Positions 17,680 through 26,310 of a stretch of DNA of 43,817 bases are shown one piece after another. Origin of the DNA: Oscillatoriales cyanobacterium (GTDB taxonomy: Bacteria > Cyanobacteriota > Cyanobacteriia > CACIAM-69d). The first letter of the stretch is position 1. Each line of letters begins with the position of its first letter. A program made the translations under genes and the position numbers. Below the pieces are notes generated by a model. That model was given only the letters and a program-made list of their open reading frames with translations. It was not told the origin of the DNA and ran no database searches. The DNA lies in assembly GCA_004292515.1 (NCBI GenBank), contig RDXB01000052.1, positions 1 through 43,817 on the forward strand, in the 5' to 3' direction.

Positions 17680-18891
17680 CTAGCGGGGCCGACTGTTGAC
17701 ATACTCCCTTAATTTTTGGGCATCCGCAGAGTTGGGCCAGCGCTTCAGCACCGATTCGAGCTGGGCGATCGCCTCGGGCCAGCGTTCTGACCAGACAAAC
17801 CCTTCAGCGATACCCACTTCGGCGGTTTCTCGCTCGGCCGCATCCGCTGGGAGCTGGGCGAGGGCCTGGCGAAAACTATTGATCGCCCGTTGATGCTGCC
17901 CCCAAGCCAGATAATTTTGCCCCAGCTTTAAGTAAAACGCTGGCCCCTGGGGTGAGAGGGCCAAGGCTTGTTGATAGGCGCGATCGGCGGAGGGTGAATC
18001 GCCCCGAGCCTGGTACAGATCGCCCATCAGGTCATAAACGATCGCTTGCTTATCCGGCTCGCCCAAAGTATCCAGCCCCGTGTGGGCATCCACCACTTTT
18101 CGTAGCTCCACCATGGCTTCCTGCGGTCGATAGCGGGAGGTTAGGAATGCGCCGAGGTGGTAGTGGCCCCAAACGAGGTCTGGCTGCAAATTGAGGGCGG
18201 TTTGATAGGCCTTGAGGGCGGCATCGTAGTCCATCGATTTTTGGAGTGCGACCCCCAAGCCAAGGTGGGCATGGGCAAAGTGCGGTTGCAGCAAGATCGC
18301 CTTGCGATAGGCAGGGATGGCCGAAAGGGGACTGCCGAGCCGATCGAGGTCGTAGGCCATTTCAAAATAAGCACTGGCGGTGATCGAGGATTCCGCCCGC
18401 AGGGGGCCCGCATTTGCATCGCCCCGCAGGCCAAAATCGGTCACGGGTTCCCCCAGGGGGGACACCTGCCGATCGGCAAAGACCGGGAGAAATCCATAGA
18501 TCGGATCACGGGCGATCGCTTGGCGATAGAAGTCGAGGGCGCTCGCATCCTGCTGGGCCGTCAGGTGGGCGCGGGCAAGCTTGAACAGGGCGATCGTTGT
18601 TTGGGTTGTTGCGTCCTCACCCAAGGCCTGGTAGCCCGCCACGGCCGTTTGATAGAAGCCGATCGCCGCTGTGGGATCGTTAGCGCAGAGTCGGTAATCG
18701 CCCAGCAATTCCGCCTGATCGGGTAACTGAGTTTTGACGGTAGACGGCTCGGGCGGCAACGGGTCGCAGTTGATCAAGACCGGCGGTTTGGGGGATTCCG
18801 GCGGCATGGCCTGGGCGATCGAGGGGCCTGTGGCGATCGCCCCTAACAACAGTCCCCATCCCGCAAGGCTGGTTCCGATCGATCGCGGCAT
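17680..18891 (-). CDS. exported TPR-repeat protein
   Basis: The protein is 403 residues. Residues 1-28 look like a signal peptide (hydrophobic GWGLLLGAIATGPSIAQA), followed by a Pro-rich segment. The rest consists of tandem tetratricopeptide repeats, with signatures such as PAYRKAILLQPHFAHAHLGL, ALKAYQTALNLQPDLVWGHY and RAYQQALALSPQGPAFYLKL at 34-residue spacing, about eight units in all. TPRs mediate protein contacts; a periplasmic or thylakoid-lumen scaffold is an inference. It lies 36 bp downstream of the Uma2 gene on the same strand and may share its transcript. Confidence 0.85.
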   Translation of the reverse strand: MPRSIGTSLAGWGLLLGAIATGPSIAQAMPPESPKPPVLINCDPLPPEPSTVKTQLPDQAELLGDYRLCANDPTAAIGFYQTAVAGYQALGEDATTQTTIALFKLARAHLTAQQDASALDFYRQAIARDPIYGFLPVFADRQVSPLGEPVTDFGLRGDANAGPLRAESSITASAYFEMAYDLDRLGSPLSAIPAYRKAILLQPHFAHAHLGLGVALQKSMDYDAALKAYQTALNLQPDLVWGHYHLGAFLTSRYRPQEAMVELRKVVDAHTGLDTLGEPDKQAIVYDLMGDLYQARGDSPSADRAYQQALALSPQGPAFYLKLGQNYLAWGQHQRAINSFRQALAQLPADAAERETAEVGIAEGFVWSERWPEAIAQLESVLKRWPNSADAQKLREYVNSRPR

Positions 18892-18927
18892 AGCTGGATT
18901 CCCCCTCAGTCTCTGAGTTCAATGGGT

Positions 18928-19644
18928 CTACGAGTTAAGCGCCTCGGGATCGATCCCCAACTCCCGCAACTGGGCCGCCAGGCGATCGGCTCGCTCCCGT
19001 TCCTGTTCAGCTTGTTGCTGGGCTTGCTCGGCTTGTTGCTCGGCTTGTTCAGCCCGTTGGCGTTCTTCCAGCAGGGTTGAAAACGGCTGACCATCGGGCC
19101 ACAACAGGGTCAGGGTTTCCTCATCCCACTGGAAGCGAATGCCCAGCCGGGGACTGACCCAATCGTGGGGATCGTCAACTGGCTCGAATGTGCCCTCAGC
19201 CCCACGGATCAGAACGCTCAAATCGTTGCGATCGGGGTCGTAGATGTAATATTCCTCCACACCATAGCGGTGATAGAACATCTGCTTTTTCAGCATTTCC
19301 GTCAGGCGATTTCTCGGCGACAGGATTTCAAAAACCACTTGGGGGGCGATCTGGTTTTCGCGCCACTGCATGTAGGAACCCCGATCGCCCTTGGGTGCGC
19401 CAAACACCACCATCACATCGGGCGCTTGGCGGGTTTTGTTGTCGCCTTCGACGGGATACCAGAGCAAGTCGCCCGCGACGAAGACTTGGGGATCGTTGGC
19501 GAAGAGCGCTGCCAGGTTGCTATGGATTGTTTGAATCCAAAGAAACTGTTTAGTGTTGTCTGCCGTGGGTTGACCGTCGCTGTCGGGATAGTCGATCGGT
19601 TTCGGCTGGACTAATCCCGGTGTGCTGGTGGGTTGGGCAATCAT
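18928..19644 (-). CDS. Uma2 family (DUF820) putative endonuclease with a coiled-coil tail
   Basis: The product is 238 residues. The core has the PD-(D/E)xK-like pattern of Uma2: RQAPDVMVVFG, then QVVFEILSPRNR and the YYIYDPDRNDLSV strand. Residues about 190-232 form a Glu/Gln/Ala-rich coiled coil (AEQAEQQAEQAQQQAEQERE). Uma2 proteins are exceptionally numerous in cyanobacteria; nuclease activity is predicted from the fold and the biological role is not established. GAGGA lies eight bases before the ATG. The tail length is likely to vary through slippage in its repetitive codons. Confidence 0.88.
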   Translation of the reverse strand: MIAQPTSTPGLVQPKPIDYPDSDGQPTADNTKQFLWIQTIHSNLAALFANDPQVFVAGDLLWYPVEGDNKTRQAPDVMVVFGAPKGDRGSYMQWRENQIAPQVVFEILSPRNRLTEMLKKQMFYHRYGVEEYYIYDPDRNDLSVLIRGAEGTFEPVDDPHDWVSPRLGIRFQWDEETLTLLWPDGQPFSTLLEERQRAEQAEQQAEQAQQQAEQERERADRLAAQLRELGIDPEALNS

Positions 19645-19813
19645 CGGTGGTTCCTCACGATCGCAATTGCTCCCATTATGCCAAGGGGCGATCAGCCAGG
19701 TCGGATTTGGCGATCGCCCCTTGGAGGCGACTCAATCGATGGTGCTAGGGCCTGCCGTCATTTCCTAGGATCAACGCTGCAATAGTTGATTTTCCCTGTC
19801 CCAATAGTCGTAA

Positions 19814-19833
19814 CAAGGGGCTTAAGCCCCTTG
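19814..19833. repeat. palindromic interspersed repeat, perfect copy
   Basis: This is the exact palindrome CAAGGGGCTTAAGCCCCTTG in the 245-bp spacer between the Uma2 gene and the beta-helix protein. On the minus strand its flank AGATCGTTGGCAG matches the plus-strand flank of the 22,540 copy. A nine-base inverted pair (CGTCATTTC near 19,757, GAAATGACG near 19,875) encloses it. Confidence 0.9.
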
Positions 19834-19889
19834 CTGCCAACGATCTCATAACAGCGGAATCAAGGTTTTTGGCGAAATGACGACAATCC

Positions 19890-22130
19890 CTAAATCGCGC
19901 CGAAATCCGTGACATCAAAGGCATTCGGACTCACGCCCTGCACAACGGCCAGCACCTCACTGCCAAAGCGAATTTCCGCCCCGCCGGCCACCGTGGCAAA
20001 GCTGAGGCCACCAAAGGCAAGAGGGGTTGCCAGCAGAATTTTATCCACGCCGTCTTGGTAGTCGGCGATCGTCTCGGTGCCTTTGCCAGAGCCGATGATG
20101 AACCGATCGGCTCCCGCGCCGCCGGTCAGTGAGTCGTTGCCCAGGTCGCCCGAAAGCAGGTCAGCCCCATCGCCGCCTAGCAGCGTGTCGTTGTCTTGAC
20201 CACCAAACAGCGAATCATCGCCCAGGTCGCCCGACAAGAAATCCGTGCCGATGTTGCCGAACAGGCTGTCGTTGTTTTGGCCCCCAAACAGGCTGTCCGC
20301 ATCCCGGCCGCCGTAGAGTTCGTCATCGCCGATGTTGCCGAAAAGTTGGTCGTTGCTGGTGTTGCCAAAGAGCCGATCGCGATCGCGCCCCCCAAACAGG
20401 AAATCCGTGCCATCACCGCCCAACAGGCTGTCATCACCGGCATTACCAAACAGGCTGTCATCGCCCGTATTGCCGAAGATGTTGTCACCGCCGCTGAGGG
20501 CCACCACGCGATCGCTCCCGGCCAGGGCATCGGCCGAGTCGGCATTATCCGTCAGGGTCACGTTGTCGTTGCCAGCGGTGAACTGACCGGCCGGCGGTGG
20601 GGTCGTGCCGCCACCCACGCCAAATTCCGTGGAGCCAATGTCGATCGCCCCGTCGCGTCCCAGTCCGCGCTGATCGGTGGTCACGCCAGCCACGGCCTTG
20701 CCTGCGTTGATTGCCGGACTGCCCGACTGCAACAGGTAGCCTAACTGCCCACCGCCCAAGTCTTGTAGCGGCCCCAGTTTCGGATCAGCGACGATCGCCC
20801 CGCTGGTGATTTGGGGATCTTTGCCACCGGGCAACGAGGCGGGAAATTGCAGGTTGTTGCCACCATTGGTCAGGGTTTTGTTGGTTTGGAAGGACTCGCT
20901 AAAGCTGTTGCCCGCGCGGTTGTTGGCAAACAGGCTGTTGATCGCTTCCACCGATGAAGCGTCGTTTTTGAAAATGCCGCCGCCAAACCCGCTGGCGAAG
21001 TTGTCCGCCAAGGTGACGTTAATCAGCTTGTTGGCTTGGTTGTTCGCGAAGAAAATCCCCCCACCAATGCCGCGCGATGGGGTGGGATGGACGGCTTTGT
21101 TGTTGGCGATCGTCGTGTTGATGATCTCAACAGAGGCATTTTCCCCCAGCCAAACCCCACCCCCTTGGGTTTCGGCGTTGTTATTGGCGATCGTCGTGTT
21201 GCGAATGATCGTGTTGCCCACGGCCAGCCGCACGCCGCCCCCCAGTCCATCGCCGTTCGGGTCGGCCACCACGGTGTTGCCAATGATGATGCTGTTTTCA
21301 ATCAGTGCCGTGTCGGGTCGGTAGGGATAGATGGACAATGCGCCCCCCTGGGAAGCCGCACGGTTGGCGCTGAAGAAGCTGTCGCGAATGATGATTGTCC
21401 GGCCCAGGTTGTCACCGATCGGGCTGGCCGAATCGTTATAGATCGCGCCGCCTTGACCCCAAAAGCCCGCGCCGCCTTTGCTGGAATCATTGCTAACAAA
21501 GCGGCTGTTTTCTAATAAAAATTCCGTTTGGATCGTGCCGATCGCCCCGCCGTTGGTGCCTTTGTTGTTGGTAAATTCGCTGTTGCGGACAATCAGGCTC
21601 GACTCGGCCCAGCTCTGGACAGCCCCCGCGCCGTATTCGACGATCGAGCCGCTGTTCTTTTGGCTGGCGCGGTTGTTGTCAAAGCGGCTGTTGGTAATTA
21701 CGCCGCTGCCTTGATATTCCAGAGAAACCGCCCCGCCCGAGAAGTTTTCGGCTTCGTTGTTGCGGAAGGTGACATTATCGATCGCCAGCTTCACCCGAAT
21801 TTCGGTACCGATCCCCGCGCCCGAGGTACTGACGTTGGTGGCTCCTCGCGTGCGCCCATCGGCCACCGTCAGGTTGCGAAAGTTGACCGTCGCCCCTTGC
21901 TTGCTGACATAAAACACCCGGCTGCTGTCGTTGCCGCTAATCGTCAGGCCGGCGGCGCTGGCCCCATCGATCGTCAGGTCGCGATCGATCACCAATTGCC
22001 CGCTGGTCAGCCGAATCGTCTGATTCGCCAGCTCTGGTGCAAAGGTAATTGTGTCGCCGTTAGGGGCCGCAGCCAAGGCCGCGCGCAGGGAGCCGGGGCC
22101 GCTGTCGGCCAGAGAGGTGACGAGTGCCAT
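19890..22130 (-). CDS. large right-handed beta-helix protein with C-terminal RTX calcium-binding repeats
   Basis: The product is about 746 residues. From about residue 10 to 480 it has parallel beta-helix repeats: SLRAALAAAPNGDTITF, then many N-rich units such as NSRFDNNRA, NTTIANNNAETQGGGVWL and NTTIANNKA, as in polymorphic outer-membrane or choice-of-anchor proteins. From about 540 to 690 there are roughly a dozen nonapeptide RTX units (GNAGDDSLLGGDGTDFLFGG) that bind calcium and form a beta-roll. No N-terminal signal peptide is seen; RTX proteins are usually exported by a type I system through a C-terminal signal. A secreted or surface protein is therefore likely. ATG at 22,130 (MALVTSLADSGPGS) matches the usual start; the frame is open to 22,205. 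Confidence 0.85.
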   Translation of the reverse strand: MALVTSLADSGPGSLRAALAAAPNGDTITFAPELANQTIRLTSGQLVIDRDLTIDGASAAGLTISGNDSSRVFYVSKQGATVNFRNLTVADGRTRGATNVSTSGAGIGTEIRVKLAIDNVTFRNNEAENFSGGAVSLEYQGSGVITNSRFDNNRASQKNSGSIVEYGAGAVQSWAESSLIVRNSEFTNNKGTNGGAIGTIQTEFLLENSRFVSNDSSKGGAGFWGQGGAIYNDSASPIGDNLGRTIIIRDSFFSANRAASQGGALSIYPYRPDTALIENSIIIGNTVVADPNGDGLGGGVRLAVGNTIIRNTTIANNNAETQGGGVWLGENASVEIINTTIANNKAVHPTPSRGIGGGIFFANNQANKLINVTLADNFASGFGGGIFKNDASSVEAINSLFANNRAGNSFSESFQTNKTLTNGGNNLQFPASLPGGKDPQITSGAIVADPKLGPLQDLGGGQLGYLLQSGSPAINAGKAVAGVTTDQRGLGRDGAIDIGSTEFGVGGGTTPPPAGQFTAGNDNVTLTDNADSADALAGSDRVVALSGGDNIFGNTGDDSLFGNAGDDSLLGGDGTDFLFGGRDRDRLFGNTSNDQLFGNIGDDELYGGRDADSLFGGQNNDSLFGNIGTDFLSGDLGDDSLFGGQDNDTLLGGDGADLLSGDLGNDSLTGGAGADRFIIGSGKGTETIADYQDGVDKILLATPLAFGGLSFATVAGGAEIRFGSEVLAVVQGVSPNAFDVTDFGAI

Positions 22131-22539
22131 AGGGAGATGGAAAAAGGGGTCAGGAAATAGCCGGAGATTGGGGCGATCGAATGCCGCAATGGTCGAGAGA
22201 ACCACGGGCGATCGCGTGCTTAATGTGACTCAACTGGCTGGCAGTCAGTGCCTGTATTTGTGCCAGTTACTGTTGATTAGCCCCACAGGCGATCGACCAT
22301 GATTCGGCCATCGTTTGGAAATCCAGCGATCGAACGGGCGATCGGGATCGCCAAGGCCAGTTAGGCAATTGGCAAGTTGAGGCCAGGATGTTGAGAAAAC
22401 CTGCGCGATCGCCCCTTCCTTTAGACATTTCCCCAAATATTTCTCCAATCTCTCCAAAAAAACAGCCTGTAGTAGCACGGCAAGCTTATTTTGATAGGTC
22501 AATTCAAATGACTGTTGCCATCACCAGATCGTTAGGCAG

Positions 22540-22606
22540 CAAGGGACTTAAGCCCCTTATCACCACGACTGACTTCGCGACTTTAACCCAGTAAATTTAA
22601 GCAGTC
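22540..22606. repeat. extended palindromic-repeat copy, one-base variant core
   Basis: The core CAAGGGACTTAAGCCCCTTA has two departures from the perfect palindrome. The next 45 bases follow the same order as 5430-5478 (a segment ending in TTAACCCAGT and GCAGT), so both copies share a unit of about 70 bp. Confidence 0.75.
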
Positions 22607-22610
22607 GCGC

Positions 22611-22704
22611 TAGTAGGGTGAGCAATGCCCACCAACTAACAGCTTCATAGAGTCTGCGATCTTCTGCGATCTGATGTACCAATCATTTGAGGTAAGCGCT
22701 GTAT
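22611..22704. mobile_element. diverged copy of the 117-bp miniature element
   Basis: TAGGGTGAGCAATGCCCACC, followed by AACAGCTTCATAGAGTCTGC and ending GAGGTAAGCGCTGTA, aligns in order with 35,638-35,719 (GTAGGGTGGGCAGTGCCCAC onward). The left terminal repeat is lost and the right one mutated. Confidence 0.65.
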
Positions 22705-22784
22705 TTCTCCAATTTCTCCAAAAAAACAGCAGGGGCAGGTTTGCCAACCCACCCCTAACTCCGCACCTCAAGACCAATTGCCCC

Positions 22785-23768
22785 TTAGCCCTTCAGCCAG
22801 CGCGCCACATCCTTCGCGTGATAGGTCAAAATCGCATCCGCGCCTGATCGCTTGAAGCTAGTCATGGTTTCCATCACCACGCGCTGCTCGTCGATCCAGC
22901 CGTTGAGGGCCGCCGCCTTCACCATCGAATATTCACCGGACACGTTGTAGGCCATCACGGGCACGTTGGAAGCCTGCTTCACACGCCAAATAATATCCAT
23001 GTAAGCCAGGGCCGGCTTCACCATCAACATATCCGCCCCTTCCGCCAAGTCCAGTTCGATTTCTTTGATCGCTTCCCGACCGTTGGCCGGATCCATTTGA
23101 TAGGTGCGGCGATCGCCAAATTGCGGGGTCGATTCTGCCGCATCCCGGAACGGGCCGTAGTAAGCCGACGCATACTTGGCCGCGTAGGACAAAATCGGAA
23201 TATCGTGGAATTTCGCCGCGTCCAGCCCCTCGCGAATCGCCTTCACAAAGCCATCCATCATCCCCGACGGCGCAATAATATCGGCTCCGGCATTGGCTTG
23301 GGAAACGGCCGTTTTCTTCAGCAATTCCAAGGTGGGATCGTTCAGCACCCGCCCGCTCAAATCACCGGTTTCTAAATAGCCGCAGTGGCCGTGGCTGGTG
23401 TATTCACACAAGCAAGTGTCAACGGCAACCACCAAATCGGGGACAGCTTTTTTAACTGCTTCTGTCGCTTCTTGGACAATGCCGCAATTGTGCCAAGCGC
23501 CGGTTGCATCGGTGTCTTTATCCGCTGGAATTCCAAACAGAATGATCGCGGGAATTCCCAAATCATAAACCTGCTTGGCTTCCTCAACAATTTTGTCAAC
23601 CGAGAGTTGATAAACCCCGGGCATTGACTTGACTTCGTTGGCGATTCCACTGCCGGGAACTGCAAACAACGGATAGATCAAGTCGTTGGTGGTGACGACG
23701 GTTTCAGCAACCATGCGGCGCAGGGTTTCGCTAGTGCGCAGTCGGCGGGGGCGATGGGTGGGAAACAT
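22785..23768 (-). CDS. hemB: porphobilinogen synthase (delta-aminolevulinate dehydratase)
   Basis: The enzyme condenses two 5-aminolevulinate molecules into porphobilinogen, the first common step to haem, chlorophyll and bilins. At 327 residues it has normal length. Visible features are the metal-binding cluster [14 protein letters not shown] (Cys119, Cys121, Cys129), the active-site SYAAKYAS with Lys198, and the Schiff-base lysine in [12 protein letters not shown] (Lys251). [13 protein letters not shown] near the C-terminus is also typical. The three cysteines suggest a zinc-type site rather than the magnesium-only variant seen in many phototrophs, which usually carry Asp there; this is worth noting. 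No Shine-Dalgarno is evident before the ATG at 23,768. Confidence 0.97.
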   Translation of the reverse strand: MFPTHRPRRLRTSETLRRMVAETVVTTNDLIYPLFAVPGSGIANEVKSMPGVYQLSVDKIVEEAKQVYDLGIPAIILFGIPADKDTDATGAWHNCGIVQEATEAVKKAVPDLVVAVDTCLCEYTSHGHCGYLETGDLSGRVLNDPTLELLKKTAVSQANAGADIIAPSGMMDGFVKAIREGLDAAKFHDIPILSYAAKYASAYYGPFRDAAESTPQFGDRRTYQMDPANGREAIKEIELDLAEGADMLMVKPALAYMDIIWRVKQASNVPVMAYNVSGEYSMVKAAALNGWIDEQRVVMETMTSFKRSGADAILTYHAKDVARWLKG

Positions 23769-24272
23769 AGTTGGCGGTTTTGGGGCTAACGAGTCGGTCT
23801 AAATGATGGGGAAAGGGAACTGACGATCGCGTAGGTTGATTATGAGTTTGTAGAGGGTTGAAATCGGGTCATGATCTCAAGTGACGATCTGCAATGACGA
23901 TCTCAATCAACCAGCTTGCCAATCGAGTTTTAAGCGTAAAGCTTAAGGGGTCTAGGGCTGCGATCGCGTAACGATATGTAAACTTTGCAATTACCAGCAC
24001 AGGAACTGTTGCAAATGCCCTTGCAAATAAACATTACAAACCCCTTGTCAGGGGTTGGCAGGGCCCAAAAAATCGATAGAACTAAGGTGTCGATCGACTC
24101 AAGCTTCGATCACATTGGTTAGCCCATGGTGGTCATCGCTCCCCTGGGGTGATGAATGGTTGAGTTGCCGTTGCCCATTCGGCCACATTGCTGATGGGGG
24201 TTACTCTGAACCGGCTATGGGCTAAATCGCCCGCCACTATTCACGATCAATCGGATCGGCGAGGAGGGATCT
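23769..24272. other. 504-bp divergent spacer, hemB / DUF4870 gene
   Basis: No gene is seen. It holds a short hairpin AACCCC-TTGTCA-GGGGTT (24,039-24,056) and a repeated TGACGATCT pair around 23,882-23,905. The promoters of both flanking genes should lie here; none could be assigned. Confidence 0.4.
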
Positions 24273-24794
24273 ATGGGATGGCATTTGGGTCAATGGCCAT
24301 TTGAACCCCGCACAACACCCCAAACGACAACGCAAACGACACCCCAAACGAAAACACAAACGACAACACAAGCCCTGGGCGATCGCACTGAGCATTCGGC
24401 TTGGCTGATTGTGTTGGCCCACCTATCGGTTTTTGTGGGCTGTGGGGTTGGTATGTTGACGCTGGCTCCAACCGCTGTCGATCGCGCCGTGGTGCTGGAG
24501 TTGGGCTGCTGCTTGGGGGCGATCGCCCTGATGGTGCGTGTGGACGACCCGACCATCCAAGCCAACGCGCGATCGGCCGTGAATTTTCATCTGAATGTGC
24601 TGTTGGCTGCGGCCCTCAGTGGCGCGACGATCGGGCTGCCCTTTTTGGTGGCGCTCACGATCAAGGCCTTAACCTCGCCGCTTTTGGCCGCGGCCCGCGC
24701 CATTGAAGATCCCAGTTACACGCATATCTACGACTTTCTGTGGCAGTGGTTTGAGCCGAATGCGAATCAGCAGTCCCCAGCCGCGCGGGCCTAA
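24273..24794 (+). CDS. DUF4870-like small membrane protein
   Basis: The product is 173 residues. It begins with a Thr/Gln-rich low-complexity tract (TTPQTTTQTTPQTKTQTTTQ). Three hydrophobic segments follow (about 47-68, 74-90, 105-132). LAHLSVFVGCGVGML, and later DPTIQANARSAVNFHLNVLL, correspond to the DUF4870 (Tic20-like) pattern in which a conserved N-F-x-x-N follows an Ala-rich helix. The function is unknown; the family is related to Tic20-like membrane proteins. GGAGG lies six bases before the ATG, giving a clear start. The Thr/Gln tract is encoded by short direct repeats (ACAACNCMAAACG). Confidence 0.75.
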   Translation: MGWHLGQWPFEPRTTPQTTTQTTPQTKTQTTTQALGDRTEHSAWLIVLAHLSVFVGCGVGMLTLAPTAVDRAVVLELGCCLGAIALMVRVDDPTIQANARSAVNFHLNVLLAAALSGATIGLPFLVALTIKALTSPLLAAARAIEDPSYTHIYDFLWQWFEPNANQQSPAARA

Positions 24795-24860
24795 TCTGTG
24801 GCTGGCGCGCTTGTGATATGATCAGCGCAGCCGCTTGCTGGGCAACAGCGAAGCGCCGCT

Positions 24861-24934
24861 CGGGATGTAGCGCAGCTTGGTAGCGCGCCTGCTTTGGGAG
24901 CAGGATGCCGCAGGTTCAAATCCTGTCATCCCGA
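24861..24934 (+). tRNA. tRNA-Pro (anticodon TGG)
   Basis: Acceptor strands CGGGATG and CATCCCG pair fully, followed by discriminator A. The anticodon stem CCTGC/GCAGG encloses TTTGGGA with anticodon TGG. The T arm has GGTTCAAATCC. Length is 74 nt; CCA is not encoded. Confidence 0.97.
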
Positions 24935-25074
24935 TTACGACGAATTCACACGACGAATTCACACGACAAACTCAAAAGGGGAAAAAGACCCTCATGAGGC
25001 GCTTTGCGGATTTCCCAATCCTTGAGCGCTTACGGGGATGTCTGAAAAGCATTTTTTGGCATGAACCAAGCACC

Positions 25075-25146
25075 AACTGCTGCTCTAACCGCTACACCAA
25101 CTGTTGCTCCAACCGTTGCTCTAACCGTTGCCCCAATCGCTGGAGC
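25075..25146. repeat. 12-bp minisatellite, six units
   Basis: Six imperfect units of consensus AACCGTTGCTCY run without gaps and end directly before a decayed palindromic-repeat copy. The last unit (AATCGCTGGAGC) matches the normal left flank of that repeat, so the array probably arose by expansion of the flank. Confidence 0.8.
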
Positions 25147-25148
25147 GG

Positions 25149-25236
25149 CAAGGGGCTTAGGGCTTGTTATCAATTAGCCTGCAATCCTGATTCCACCGTG
25201 CCGAGATCGTGGGGGGCAAGGGGCTGAAGCCCCTTG
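25149..25236. repeat. two palindromic-repeat copies, decayed and near-perfect
   Basis: CAAGGGGCTTAGGGCTTG (25,149-25,166) has lost part of the right half. CAAGGGGCTGAAGCCCCTTG (25,217-25,236) has one change at the centre. They stand 68 bp apart, a spacing close to the pair in the oxoprolinase gene. Confidence 0.85.
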
Positions 25237-25303
25237 TCTACCGGGGCTGGGGGCATGGAAAATCAGCCGCTTCGGCCCCTCACCCCCAATCACGACAACA
25301 CCC

Positions 25304-26272
25304 CTAGCAGCAGCCGTCGCCACGATAGTGCCAGGTGGCGGGGGTGATGATGATTTGCTCGGGGTTGGTTTGGGCCAGGGCGGCGGCGGTTTTGTCGCAG
25401 ACTCCGGAGGGAATGCCGCGCCCCAGCAGGTGGCCCTTGTGGTCGTCGTAGGATTCTTCGGGGCCGGTGTAGATCGCGGTTTTGCCCGTAAAAATACAGG
25501 GGCCGTCGCTGGGAATGGGCAGGTTGAAGGCGACACTATCGAGACTGTCTAGTAGCAAATCTTGGTCGAGCTGGTAGGTGGCTCGATCGAGCAGGCGATA
25601 GGGCCGGCGGGCACGGATTTCCACCTGGCCAAACCCGGCGGCGGTGATCCGCCCCACATAGGCTTCGTAGGTCAAGGCTCCCGACAGGCACATAGCCCGT
25701 AATCGATCGTCTTGGCGCAGGTGCTCGGGGATTGGCCGACCGGCGATCGGGTCGCTCATCATCAGTCGTCCGCCATCCTTCAGCACCCGGCGGGCTTCGG
25801 CCAGGGCGCGATCGAGATCGGCCGGCTCAAAAATGTTAAACAGGCAGTTTTGGGCCATCACATCCACGGAGCGATCGCCCGTGGGTAGCGCAAAGGCATC
25901 GCCCGCCACCACCTGCACAAAGCTGGGGTCAAACCAAGCATTCAGGGTAGCTGCTTCCTGCAAGTTGGCGATCGCCGCTGCCCGCATCTCCGCCACTGGT
26001 TCCACGGCAATCACCGCGCCGGGTCGCCGGGAAAAATAGGCAAATTGCAGGGCTTCTAAGCCACCCCCCACACCCACATAGAGCACCGTGGGTTCCCCGG
26101 TCAGTTCCGTGGGTTGCACCGTGGTGCCGCAACCGTAGTTCATCTGGGCCATGCGATCGGGAATCGTTAATCCCGGCAACTGCATCGCGTTGCCCTGCAC
26201 ACAACAGAGACCCACATCGGGAGTCACGGCGGCGGCACGGTAAAACTCAGCGGCGGCTTCTAGGTAGGTCAT
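25304..26272 (-). CDS. arsM: arsenite methyltransferase (arsenosugar-type ArsM)
   Basis: The enzyme methylates arsenite using S-adenosylmethionine. The 322-residue product opens MTYLEAAAEFYRAAAVTPDV and has thiols expected for As(III) binding: Cys23-Cys24 (GLCCVQ), Cys48 (NYGCG), a Cys in AQNCLFN and a terminal Cys-Cys. The SAM-binding strand is LYVGVGGGLEALQFAYF and motif II is VDVMAQNCLFNIF. From memory this layout matches the cyanobacterial ArsM group, which is often paired with the radical-SAM enzyme ArsS in arsenosugar synthesis; no arsS or arsR is adjacent. It follows rbfA on the same strand with a 38-bp gap, so co-transcription is likely. Confidence 0.87.
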   Translation of the reverse strand: MTYLEAAAEFYRAAAVTPDVGLCCVQGNAMQLPGLTIPDRMAQMNYGCGTTVQPTELTGEPTVLYVGVGGGLEALQFAYFSRRPGAVIAVEPVAEMRAAAIANLQEAATLNAWFDPSFVQVVAGDAFALPTGDRSVDVMAQNCLFNIFEPADLDRALAEARRVLKDGGRLMMSDPIAGRPIPEHLRQDDRLRAMCLSGALTYEAYVGRITAAGFGQVEIRARRPYRLLDRATYQLDQDLLLDSLDSVAFNLPIPSDGPCIFTGKTAIYTGPEESYDDHKGHLLGRGIPSGVCDKTAAALAQTNPEQIIITPATWHYRGDGCC

Positions 26273-26310
26273 AAATTGGAAATCGACGATCGGGGATCGA
26301 TCGGGGTTGC

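Larger units (their letters stand above)
22439..22730. repeat. 28-bp direct repeats flanking a 236-bp repeat cluster
   Basis: Bases 22,439-22,466 and 22,703-22,730 are identical except for one C/T difference; each ends in seven A residues and CAGC. The enclosed 236 bp carry a palindromic-repeat unit and a miniature-element copy. The duplicates may record insertion or unequal exchange. Confidence 0.8.
22131..22784. other. 654-bp spacer filled with repeats
   Basis: No gene is supported; open frames here cross the repeats. Contents are a 28-bp direct repeat pair, an extended palindromic-repeat copy and a diverged copy of the 117-bp miniature element, described separately. Confidence 0.6.
24935..25303. 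other. 369-bp spacer with repeats after tRNA-Pro
   Basis: There is no credible gene; an open frame through the tRNA gives a Cys/Asn repeat peptide that only reflects the minisatellite. Present are a 13-bp tandem (ACGACGAATTCAC, 24,937-24,975), a conserved repeat flank (25,038-25,078), a 12-bp minisatellite and two palindrome copies. Confidence 0.55.

Noticed and set aside
20129-21515. Long plus-strand frames opposite the beta-helix gene
   Set aside because: They mirror the repetitive RTX and beta-helix codons and are shadows.
22245-22502. 85-codon minus-strand open frame
   Set aside because: It spans a 28-bp direct repeat and has no codon or motif support; it probably has no function.
23945-23970. 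NtcA site (GTA-N8-TAC) upstream of hemB
   Set aside because: GTAACGATATGTAAAC lacks the final TAC, so it does not meet the consensus.
25075-25146. Possible CRISPR array
   Set aside because: Units of 12 bp are contiguous, with no unique spacers and no cas genes nearby.
24877-25227. 116-codon plus-strand frame after tRNA-Pro
   Set aside because: It starts within the tRNA and encodes a Cys/Asn repeat peptide that reflects the 12-bp minisatellite.
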